DNA of 31,907 nt from a virus. Location of the stretch: positions 64,001 through 95,907 of the IMG/VR virus record IMGVR_UViG_3300043429_000511; one strand, 5' to 3'. The translations under genes were made by a program, and so were the position numbers. Positions 24,375 to 31,471 of the stretch are shown here, in pieces. Positions within the stretch are counted from its first letter, which is position 1. Each line of letters opens with the position of its first letter. The notes beneath the pieces were generated by a model. That model did not search any database. It saw only the letters and a list, made by a program, of their open reading frames with translations, and was not told the DNA's origin.

Positions 24375-25345
24375 TAAATAAAAATTCAAAAATTTTAATA
24401 ACCGGTGGTTCTGGTTTGGTTGGGCAAAACTTAACAAATAGGTTAGTGTCCGAAGGATACAACAATATAAGAGTTTCTTTACACACTAGAGAACCAAGAA
24501 TAAAACATATGGACGTAGAGTATTGGTATTCTGATTTACAAACACAAGAGGGTTGTAAAACCATTACCAAAGATGTTGATATTGTTTTTCATTGTGCAGC
24601 ATCCACTTCAAACGCTGTCGATACGGTTAACGACCCATTAGCTCACGTAACTCCAAACGTCGCAATGAACAATTTTTTAATCGATGCGGCTTGGAGAAAT
24701 AACGTTAAACATTATGTATTTATTTCATCGAACACTGTGTATCCACCCAAAGGTGATGAACCAGTAGTTGAAACTGATTTCTTATTTGATGAACCTTACC
24801 CCGTTTATTTTCCCGTTGGTTGGATGAAACGTTATGCTGAGGTTCAATGTGAATTGTATGCAAAATACTTACCACGAACAATGAAATGTACTGTCATCAG
24901 ACCTGCTAATTTGTTTGGCCCTCACGATAAGTACGATTTCAATAAGTGTCACGTAACACCTGCAACTATTCGTAAAGTTGCTGACCAATTAAATCCTATT
25001 CCTGTTTGGGGTGATGGTACTGAATTAAGAGACTTACTTTACGTTGAAGATTTTGTTGAGTCATTACAAGTTGTAATGGAAAATGAAACTGAAATGTTTC
25101 AAGTATATAACGTTGGTTCAAATAAAGTTTATTCAGTACTTGAGGTATTGGATGAAATGAAGAAAATTGCAAACTACGATGCACCTACTGAATTCATTAG
25201 TGGTAAACCTTCAATGATACCAACAAGAAAAATTGATTCAAATAAAATAAAAGATAAGTTAGGTTGGGAAGCTAAGACTTCATTATCAGAAGGTTTAGAA
25301 AAGGCCTATGAATGGTATAACGAAAACAAAAACGAATTTAATTAA
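24371..25345 (+). CDS. NAD-dependent epimerase/dehydratase (GDP-fucose-synthase-like SDR)
   Basis: The 324-residue protein is an extended SDR with ILITGGSGLVGQNL (8-21), F-H-C-A-A-S-T-S (73-80), F-I-S-S-N-T-V-Y (117-124), VIRPANLFGPHDKYDF (175-190) and L-R-D-L-L-Y-V-E-D (219-227). The position of the catalytic tyrosine is Val149 (V-G-W-M-K153), so only the lysine of the pair remains. The same loss is seen in the SDR half of the fusion just upstream, with which it shares a four-base overlap (ATGA) and overall similarity. The best guess is a GDP-sugar epimerase/reductase-like branch that uses another acid or acts only as an isomerase. Confidence 0.82.
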   Translation: MINKNSKILITGGSGLVGQNLTNRLVSEGYNNIRVSLHTREPRIKHMDVEYWYSDLQTQEGCKTITKDVDIVFHCAASTSNAVDTVNDPLAHVTPNVAMNNFLIDAAWRNNVKHYVFISSNTVYPPKGDEPVVETDFLFDEPYPVYFPVGWMKRYAEVQCELYAKYLPRTMKCTVIRPANLFGPHDKYDFNKCHVTPATIRKVADQLNPIPVWGDGTELRDLLYVEDFVESLQVVMENETEMFQVYNVGSNKVYSVLEVLDEMKKIANYDAPTEFISGKPSMIPTRKIDSNKIKDKLGWEAKTSLSEGLEKAYEWYNENKNEFN

Positions 25346-26154
25346 TGAAAAAAGGAATAGTATTTGCCGGTTGTTCATTTACTTGGGGTCAAGGTCTTTA
25401 TTATTATTCAAAAATGGAGACTCTTAAGGAGCCCGCACCCGAACAATATGAACACAAATTGGTAACAGACGCACATAAACGTTTTATGGCGACTTTAAGA
25501 TTCCCAAGATTAGTTGCCAATCATTTTGAAACATTTGAAATTGTTAAAAAAGAAAATGGTGGTAGTGAAGACGAATCTTTATTTTTTTTAGACTATATTT
25601 TTAGTAATAAAAATGGAATGACTCATTTAATTGAAGAAAAATTTTCATACGAAGAAATTGGATATGCGGTTTTTCAAACGAGTCAACCAGGTAGATGTTC
25701 ATTTACATTTACACATAAGGGAAATGAACACAAAATGAATTGGATTGGTTCGTCACAAGGAATCCAAAGAATCTTCTTTGAGTGGATGGAAGAAAATGGT
25801 ATCGGTGGATTTCCTGAATGGTATGTTGAACACTGTAAACAACAAGTTAAAAAAATTAAAGAGACGTTTGAATTTTTGGAGAGCAAAGGTATCAAATGTA
25901 TAATTCTTAATTGGCAGGATGACTATGTTAAGTATGTTAAGGAAGACCCTTATTTACACGACAGAATGGTCTATCTAAATTATAACGGTACTGAATATAC
26001 CAATATTGATTATATGATGAGACTTAACAATGGTTTAACAGTTAGAGATGATTTTGACGAATTAGGAGAACATCCACCAAAAGATTCTCACCCATCTAAA
26101 AAATGTCATAGAATAATTGCAGACGCAGTAATCAAAAAAATAGAATCATTATGA
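25345..26154 (+). CDS. SGNH-like protein
   Basis: The 269-residue protein starts MKKGIVFAGCSFTWGQGLYY: GCSFTWG is block I with Ser11. E-N-G-G-S-E-D-E-S-L around residues 70-79 occupies the Gly/Asn block. KDSHPSKKCHRIIAD (246-260) has Asp247-S-His249 as in the protein at 17103. The insert between about 85 and 145 is longer than in the minus-strand paralogues. It shares one base with the SDR stop (TAATG) and overlaps the next thiamine-enzyme subunit gene by four bases. A role in acyl transfer to a sugar made by the neighbouring genes is inferred. Confidence 0.68.
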   Translation: MKKGIVFAGCSFTWGQGLYYYSKMETLKEPAPEQYEHKLVTDAHKRFMATLRFPRLVANHFETFEIVKKENGGSEDESLFFLDYIFSNKNGMTHLIEEKFSYEEIGYAVFQTSQPGRCSFTFTHKGNEHKMNWIGSSQGIQRIFFEWMEENGIGGFPEWYVEHCKQQVKKIKETFEFLESKGIKCIILNWQDDYVKYVKEDPYLHDRMVYLNYNGTEYTNIDYMMRLNNGLTVRDDFDELGEHPPKDSHPSKKCHRIIADAVIKKIESL

Positions 26155-26699
26155 GTTCACCACAATACACCCCATATAAGGACGCTTTAACTAAATCAAT
26201 GACTTACCTTGGTCAACAAGAAGATACTGTCTTCTTGGGTCAGCAAATCCTTTGGCACGGTAATCCAATGAGTACAACTATCGGAGAAGTTCCAAAAGAT
26301 AAGTTAATTGAACTTCCTGTTATGGAAGAATCACAAATGGGAATGAGTTTAGGTATGGCTATGGCGGGTAAAACTGTGATTACATTTTATCCTCGATGGG
26401 ATTTTTTAATTTGTGCAACTAATCAATTAGTAAATCACGTAGATAAGATTAAACTAATGAGTAATCAAGAATGGAATCCTAATATGATTATTCGTTTAGG
26501 TAAGGGGTCAGATAAACCATTAGACCCAGGACATCAACACAGAGGTAGTTATTTAGCATCATATGAGATGATGTGTCCTAATATCAAATTCTATGATTTA
26601 AAGTCGTGGAAAGATATCGAAGAGACCTACAAAACGGTGTATGAAAAGGGTGGGATATCTGTTATTGTCGAATATCCTGAGTTATATTACGAAGCATAA
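26151..26699 (+). CDS. Thiamine-diphosphate enzyme, E1-beta-like pyrimidine-binding subunit (short)
   Basis: The 182-residue protein matches the pyrimidine-binding domain of E1-beta/transketolase: LPVMEESQMGMSLGMAMAGK (55-74), with Glu59 in the place of the glutamate that activates thiamine diphosphate, then F-Y-P-R-W-D-F (79-85), NQLVNHVDKI (91-100) and a G-H-Q-H-R-G-S segment. It ends before the transketolase C-terminal domain that E1-beta normally carries (about 320 residues in all). With the alpha-like chain at 20701 it would form the cofactor site at a subunit interface. Its stop codon abuts the bidirectional terminator, so it is the last gene of the plus-strand run. Confidence 0.82.
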   Translation: MSSPQYTPYKDALTKSMTYLGQQEDTVFLGQQILWHGNPMSTTIGEVPKDKLIELPVMEESQMGMSLGMAMAGKTVITFYPRWDFLICATNQLVNHVDKIKLMSNQEWNPNMIIRLGKGSDKPLDPGHQHRGSYLASYEMMCPNIKFYDLKSWKDIEETYKTVYEKGGISVIVEYPELYYEA

Positions 26700-26725
26700 A
26701 AAAAGGGACTATAAGTCCCTTTTTT
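26699..26725. terminator. Bidirectional rho-independent terminator
   Basis: AAAAAAGGGACT, a three-base ATA loop and AGTCCCTTTTTT form a perfect 12-base-pair inverted repeat. It has a GC-containing stem core, with a T run on the plus strand and, by symmetry, on the minus strand. It lies exactly between the convergent genes ending at 26699 and 26729, so it can stop transcription from both sides. Confidence 0.92.
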
Positions 26726-26728
26726 ATT

Positions 26729-27505
26729 TTACTCTCCCCAATGTTTTTTACGTAATTCTTGTAAATCAATTGGTTCTCTTTTCATATGACCTCCTTGATT
26801 GAAGTGTGCACCTTGTTTAAGATATCCACCCAATAAGTTTCTTCTCATTCTATTTGAATTGTTTGGTTCAGAACCGTGAACAACGTGTGAATGTAATAAT
26901 ACTACTTGACCTTTTCTTAAAAATCCTTCAACCTTTTTGAAATCGTGTCCTTCAGGCATTACACAAGGTTTACCTCTTTCGTTTCTCCAAAATGTTGGGT
27001 TGGTTTTAGTTCTTTCTTCATCAACTTCAATTGGTAAAGTTGGTAGTCTATGTGAACCTTCGTAATTCCATACCGCACCATTCTCAGGGTCGTGGTTATC
27101 TAACGCGATTGCCGTGTTAATAATCTCATTGTGTTTACAACCAGTGTAGAATGCATTTTGGTGCATATCTCTACCTAATTGTCCCGGTGGTTTGAAATAA
27201 CACCAAGTTTGTAATCCTACTGTTTTACCTTCCATAAGAAACTCACAAGCTTCTAATACTTTAGGATGACAGAATAATTTTTCAATCATTGGTGAAATTT
27301 TATGTGGGTACGCAAATGGGTCCCACTCACCCCACTCTTTACCATCTTCGGTTGTTGTTTTAGACCTTTCATTTCTTAATCGGTCCAATTCATCATTAAC
27401 CGCATCACATTCGTCTTCGGTTAACAATTCCAATACTGTCCAACCTTTGTATCTCCAATCAAATGTCATTTGTTGGATTTCTAATTCTGTTAAATGTTTG
27501 AACAT
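26729..27505 (-). CDS. Phytanoyl-CoA dioxygenase (PhyH)-family protein with HxN
   Basis: The 258-residue protein fits the PhyH branch of 2OG oxygenases: QTWCYFKPPGQLGRDMHQNA (99-118), DPENGAVWNYEGSHRLP (139-155) and VVLLHSHVVHGSEPNNS (201-217) with RRNLLGGYL (221-229). His115, His210 and Arg221/222 sit where the Fe ligands and the 2OG-binding residue should be. The second ligand, normally Asp in HxD, is Asn117 (codon AAT, one base from GAT). Such a change would weaken or alter iron binding. The gene is the last of the lower minus-strand run and has its own 47-base A+T-rich leader with no clear ribosome site. The substrate is unknown. Confidence 0.82.
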   Translation of the reverse strand: MFKHLTELEIQQMTFDWRYKGWTVLELLTEDECDAVNDELDRLRNERSKTTTEDGKEWGEWDPFAYPHKISPMIEKLFCHPKVLEACEFLMEGKTVGLQTWCYFKPPGQLGRDMHQNAFYTGCKHNEIINTAIALDNHDPENGAVWNYEGSHRLPTLPIEVDEERTKTNPTFWRNERGKPCVMPEGHDFKKVEGFLRKGQVVLLHSHVVHGSEPNNSNRMRRNLLGGYLKQGAHFNQGGHMKREPIDLQELRKKHWGE

Positions 27506-27552
27506 AGTTTTCTTTTTGTATAATTTATTTATTTTTTATCTATTAGTAAATG

Positions 27553-27957
27553 TTACCAACTAATTTCCCAATCTTTAAATTCCGCAGCTAAACAATCAAT
27601 TTTGTAATCTTTTCTACCACCAACAATTTCTTGTATTTTGTTTTTAGCGGTATTTCTAATACCATTCAATCCGTGTGTTAGTTCTAACTGATTACCTTCT
27701 TTGATTCCTTTACGATAGTTAGATTCGTTGTGCCAAATATGTAAATTCATCTGAGATAAAACAACAATAGCTCTAATAGTTTCGGCGGTAATTTTCCCAT
27801 CATTGTCATCAAGTAGTAATTGAATGTCGTGTAAAATGTCACTAATTTCCTGACCATATTCTTCTTTGTGCTCCGTAATAAAAACTTCTTTTAATTGTGA
27901 TATACTCAACCTATCAACTAATTCAGCTAATGTTGGTAAATATTTTCTTTCACTCAT
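27553..27957 (-). CDS. DUF4254-like protein
   Basis: This 134-residue, mostly helical protein contains LSQMNLHIWHNESNYRKG (67-84) and LTHGLNGIRNTAKNKI (93-108). The spacing of N71, W75, E78, R82 and N98-G-I-R-N102 resembles DUF4254, a small domain I know from glycan clusters in Bacteroidota. The first half, beginning K-Y-L-P-T-L-A-E-L-V-D-R-L-S-I, recurs in marine phages as far as I recall. There are no Cys, signal or membrane features. It overlaps the glycosyltransferase-like gene upstream by four bases. The biochemical function is not known. Confidence 0.5.
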   Translation of the reverse strand: MSERKYLPTLAELVDRLSISQLKEVFITEHKEEYGQEISDILHDIQLLLDDNDGKITAETIRAIVVLSQMNLHIWHNESNYRKGIKEGNQLELTHGLNGIRNTAKNKIQEIVGGRKDYKIDCLAAEFKDWEISW

Positions 27958-29237
27958 ATTAAATTCTGTTTGATGTTAAAATATTGATTATGATACTTTT
28001 GAAATTCAACAAATGAATCAGGTAATCGATATAATTTATTTATTAGATTTGAATGATTGTGTTCAACAACTTCTCTCATTGACTTGAACCATTCCATTTT
28101 ATTTTTAACTGAAATTGTCTTTTTAACACTTTCGATAATTGCTTTCATTCTCTCGTGTGTTGGTAAACTATCATAGTCTTCGTCTAAGAATTCAGAGAAT
28201 GTTTTATATCCCATTTTCTTCATCATTGCGAGACTATCTTTATTACCCATCACCATCCAAGGATGTCTACAAGCAATTGGTTTATAAAGTTTCTCACTTA
28301 AGAACATTGTTTCATCACTATCACCACAATGCGCTTCACTTACAACACTAACCCAACTATCTAAACAAATCTGTTCATTTAATCTCCTAATGTAGTAGTT
28401 GTCGTCAAATTCATTATTGGGTTTCTCATATATCAATAATGGTAATGGTTCATATATTTTATCAACAACCTCATCCGACATATATTCACCTTCAAATGGG
28501 TACTGATGTTTAGGAAATTGATTCATACTAACCAAACCATCTTTTAGAATATCATTATCAAACATATAACGATAAAACCAAACTCTGTGAGGTCTTATTC
28601 TTTTATTCAAACAAGAAAAACTTTTAATATTCTTTTTGTTCTTTTTCTTGTATTCTAAATGAGTATCGAAATCTGGTAGTTTTCCTTCCCTATCAAAATG
28701 GTAACAGGTCATCCCGACATCTAATTCAAAATGCGCGTATGGGATTACTTTTAACTTTTCTTTTATTTTATTTTCAATGCACCACTTATCATAAATCTCA
28801 TCGGCAATCATATTACCGGTGACATATACAATACTTGATGGTGGTACTTTATACTTCTTACAATGTGTATGGAAAAAATCCCATAACCATCTTGATTGGT
28901 ATCCTTCGAAACTTTGGTCTAATAAAAGTAATGCTTTCTTGTTTCTTAAATCACTCAAATATTTTGGGTTAAGATATTCAAACAAACTCTTAACCCTTGA
29001 TGTATATCCTGTCCAATCTTCAGGACTGTGATTAACCGCAGCAGGAATAACATAGTTTTCTACATCGTTATCCAATTTCAAAAATTGTAAAAAGGATTCT
29101 TTATGTGTAAACCCAAAATACATATTCGTTGCATTAATCAACGGAGCATATGTAAATCTCTTTATACCTGATGGATTTACATCAGGACAACTTGTAAAGT
29201 TGTGTAAGTTTTCAATATCTTCAAAAACTAATTTCAT
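27954..29237 (-). CDS. SEK..KP-motif glycosyltransferase-like protein
   Basis: The 427-residue protein has SCLNKRIRPHR (208-218), W-V-S-V-V-S-E-A (295-302), MFLSEKLYKPIACRHPWMVM (311-330), M-G-Y-K-T-F (342-347) and D-Y-D-S-L (354-358), the same ordered signature as the 17836 and 21318 proteins. SIVYVTGNMIADE (135-147) also matches the first of these. It is likely a GT-B-type sugar transferase on motif grounds. Its ATG shares one base with the stop of the radical SAM gene (TTTAATG), and the protein ends K-Q-N-L-I. Confidence 0.62.
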   Translation of the reverse strand: MKLVFEDIENLHNFTSCPDVNPSGIKRFTYAPLINATNMYFGFTHKESFLQFLKLDNDVENYVIPAAVNHSPEDWTGYTSRVKSLFEYLNPKYLSDLRNKKALLLLDQSFEGYQSRWLWDFFHTHCKKYKVPPSSIVYVTGNMIADEIYDKWCIENKIKEKLKVIPYAHFELDVGMTCYHFDREGKLPDFDTHLEYKKKNKKNIKSFSCLNKRIRPHRVWFYRYMFDNDILKDGLVSMNQFPKHQYPFEGEYMSDEVVDKIYEPLPLLIYEKPNNEFDDNYYIRRLNEQICLDSWVSVVSEAHCGDSDETMFLSEKLYKPIACRHPWMVMGNKDSLAMMKKMGYKTFSEFLDEDYDSLPTHERMKAIIESVKKTISVKNKMEWFKSMREVVEHNHSNLINKLYRLPDSFVEFQKYHNQYFNIKQNLI

Positions 29238-30691
29238 TAAATAATATTGGGTTTAACATCTGAAACGTACTCACCAGGTTCGAAGTGTGTTATTGCACCA
29301 TCCGTAACTTGAACATTAGGTATTGAATAATCAACTTTGATTGAATCGTACCATTCAATTAGTTCAGGGTCATTGAACGTTGCTCTGAAATCTTTATTTC
29401 TTCTGACATCATATTGTTCGTAGAAACTCTTAAAGTCGTGCCATTGTTTGTCTTTATCCAATTCTGTTTGGTTGTGACCTCTTTCAACAACTTCAATGTA
29501 GTCAATCAATCTTTCGATTTGTGCCTTCTCGTGAATACTAAATAAAGGACTCTCTTTATGTTCAGTATACCAATTCTTTAACTTAAGATGTAACTTAGAT
29601 TTGATATTATCAGGTAATGATAATGGTGACATAAATGACGGCCATCTTAGGATGTTGAAATCAACGTTTGGTCTATTTGGTCCGTACTTCTCTTTTAATA
29701 CTATCATATCATCTAAGAATTCAGTTATACTGAATAAACAAAGACTATTAATTGTCATCATAATGGTTAATGAACGGAACTTAGCGTTCTCAATAAACTT
29801 AACCATATTAGCTCTCCAAATGTCATATTTTAGACCATCTCTGATATAGTCAGCGTGAACACCGAATGATTCATTACTTGTGTACAAATCAAATTCTTTA
29901 ATTGGTAACTCGTGAGAGATACTAATTAGTTTAAACAACGTAGCTTCATTTAATCCAAGATTTGAGTTAACTGCAAGTCTTAAGTTTTCAGAAGGATGTT
30001 GTTTCATCACATCAATGAAATTCCAAAAGTTACGACTTTGTGATGGTTCACCACCAGTAACTCTAATCTCTTGTAAAGTTTTTGATAACTCAGGCCACCA
30101 TTCTAAAAACGCTTGTACGTATGGATTATTTTCGTTGTGTTTTCCAAATTTTTCAGACCAAGAACCATCCGCATAATATGCACCTGCACTACTTGTTTTG
30201 AACTTTTGATATGCTCCGTTCTCTTTGATATCTTTTGCCCAAGTTGTACTATAACCTGAGTTACAATAACTACAAGCAAAATTACAAGTACGGTCAAAAC
30301 TAACTTCAACAGTTTTTAATAAGATGTCTTCTTCCCAAGGAATCTCTTTAAGTGCTGCTATTTCTTCTTCAGTATAGATTAAACTCTTATATACCCTATC
30401 AGAAATGTTATCACGACCAATATCTTCAATCTTCCAACAATATGAACATTCAGCAGGTCTGATACCTGTTAACATCATCTTTCTTGCAATCTTCTTGTGT
30501 CGAGTATTATGTAACGCTGAAGGATTTGTTTTAATCTCTTCTAAATCAATAGGGTGTGGTAAAGGAAGATGACAGGAATTTGTGTATCCGTGTCCTAAAT
30601 GTAAACTAGCATTGTACCACTTAGCAGCACAGAAACTTTTACTAATACAGTTTAGATTTTTATTCCTCCATTCTCTTAGTTCGTCGGACAT
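29237..30691 (-). CDS. Radical SAM protein (twitch/SPASM-type)
   Basis: The 484-residue protein has the radical SAM cluster motif C136-N-F-A-C140-S-Y-C143 (CX3CX2C) and RVTGGEPSQSRNFWNFID (210-227), where GGEP binds the methionyl part of SAM. An N-terminal extension carries C21, C40, C82 and C85, which could bind a second Fe-S cluster. This layout is typical of the twitch/SPASM-like radical SAM proteins of marine phages and Bacteroidota. The C-terminal part includes I-L-R-W-P-S-F and FYEQYDVRRNKDFRATF. Targets in the wider family are peptides or small molecules. It ends K-P-N-I-I. A TATAAT hexamer lies about 20 bases before the ATG. Confidence 0.85.
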   Translation of the reverse strand: MSDELREWRNKNLNCISKSFCAAKWYNASLHLGHGYTNSCHLPLPHPIDLEEIKTNPSALHNTRHKKIARKMMLTGIRPAECSYCWKIEDIGRDNISDRVYKSLIYTEEEIAALKEIPWEEDILLKTVEVSFDRTCNFACSYCNSGYSTTWAKDIKENGAYQKFKTSSAGAYYADGSWSEKFGKHNENNPYVQAFLEWWPELSKTLQEIRVTGGEPSQSRNFWNFIDVMKQHPSENLRLAVNSNLGLNEATLFKLISISHELPIKEFDLYTSNESFGVHADYIRDGLKYDIWRANMVKFIENAKFRSLTIMMTINSLCLFSITEFLDDMIVLKEKYGPNRPNVDFNILRWPSFMSPLSLPDNIKSKLHLKLKNWYTEHKESPLFSIHEKAQIERLIDYIEVVERGHNQTELDKDKQWHDFKSFYEQYDVRRNKDFRATFNDPELIEWYDSIKVDYSIPNVQVTDGAITHFEPGEYVSDVKPNII

Positions 30692-30727
30692 ATTTTTGGT
30701 TTTTAATTATAATATACGGAAAAAATC

Positions 30728-31471
30728 TTATAAAACGAATTTTTCAGGTACTTTTTCCAAGAAATTATTATTTTTAGATTCATCGAAAATAATTCCGATG
30801 TTATTAATTGTATTAAAGTTGTATAGACAAAGAATGTCTTTGTAATTTGGATTAGATATTAATTTCTCTCCTTGAGTTTCATAAATTGATTTTGCCACTT
30901 TAATATCTGAAGTTCCTCTTACAATTGAAAAATGATATATGTCATATTCTCCGTGATGTCTATGTTCCTCCACGGGTGAGCCAGGATTAGCACATCCTAA
31001 GAACAGACCGCTATATTGATAATCATCAATTAAATTGTTTTTAAATCTTAGTTTATTGGAGACTTCGAAATTCACATATAAAGTAAATGAGTTTCCTTGT
31101 CTTGCAATTGAAATTTTAACTGGTCTGTTCAAGTCGGTATGCTTTAATCCGTTGAAAGATGCGAAATTAAAATCATCCCAAGTATTATCGTCTCCCTTTG
31201 TCCAAAATTCAAATGCAAGAATTTTACTTTCATTATTATAAGTTACTCCGATGTTTTTACCGGGTTTACCAAATAAAGTACAAATGGGGTCTCTTCTATA
31301 AAGGTCCAATAATCTAATTTCTGCGGTGATTATGTACGAATCCTCATACAGAAAAGTTTTTATTTCCTCGATATCAGTTTTGTTGAATTGAGTTACATAT
31401 TGATTATCGTGGTGAGTATCTAAATCCCACTTATACATTACCCAAAAAGGTTCTTTATACTTTATTCTCAT
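30728..31471 (-). CDS. LamG/concanavalin-A-like lectin-domain protein
   Basis: This 247-residue protein is rich in beta strands. It contains KISIARQGNSFTLYVNF (119-135), GLFLGCANPGSPVEEHR (155-171) and Y-D-I-Y-H-F-S-I-V-R (176-185). The combination of an R-x-G-N-x-F-x-L-Y-V strand, an L-G-C-A-N-P turn and a final hydrophobic strand is typical of LamG-like jelly-roll domains that bind carbohydrate. There is no signal peptide. It lies between two radical SAM-type genes and overlaps the upstream one by 17 bases, so it may help recognise a glycan or glycopeptide substrate. It ends E-K-F-V-L. Confidence 0.6.
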   Translation of the reverse strand: MRIKYKEPFWVMYKWDLDTHHDNQYVTQFNKTDIEEIKTFLYEDSYIITAEIRLLDLYRRDPICTLFGKPGKNIGVTYNNESKILAFEFWTKGDDNTWDDFNFASFNGLKHTDLNRPVKISIARQGNSFTLYVNFEVSNKLRFKNNLIDDYQYSGLFLGCANPGSPVEEHRHHGEYDIYHFSIVRGTSDIKVAKSIYETQGEKLISNPNYKDILCLYNFNTINNIGIIFDESKNNNFLEKVPEKFVL

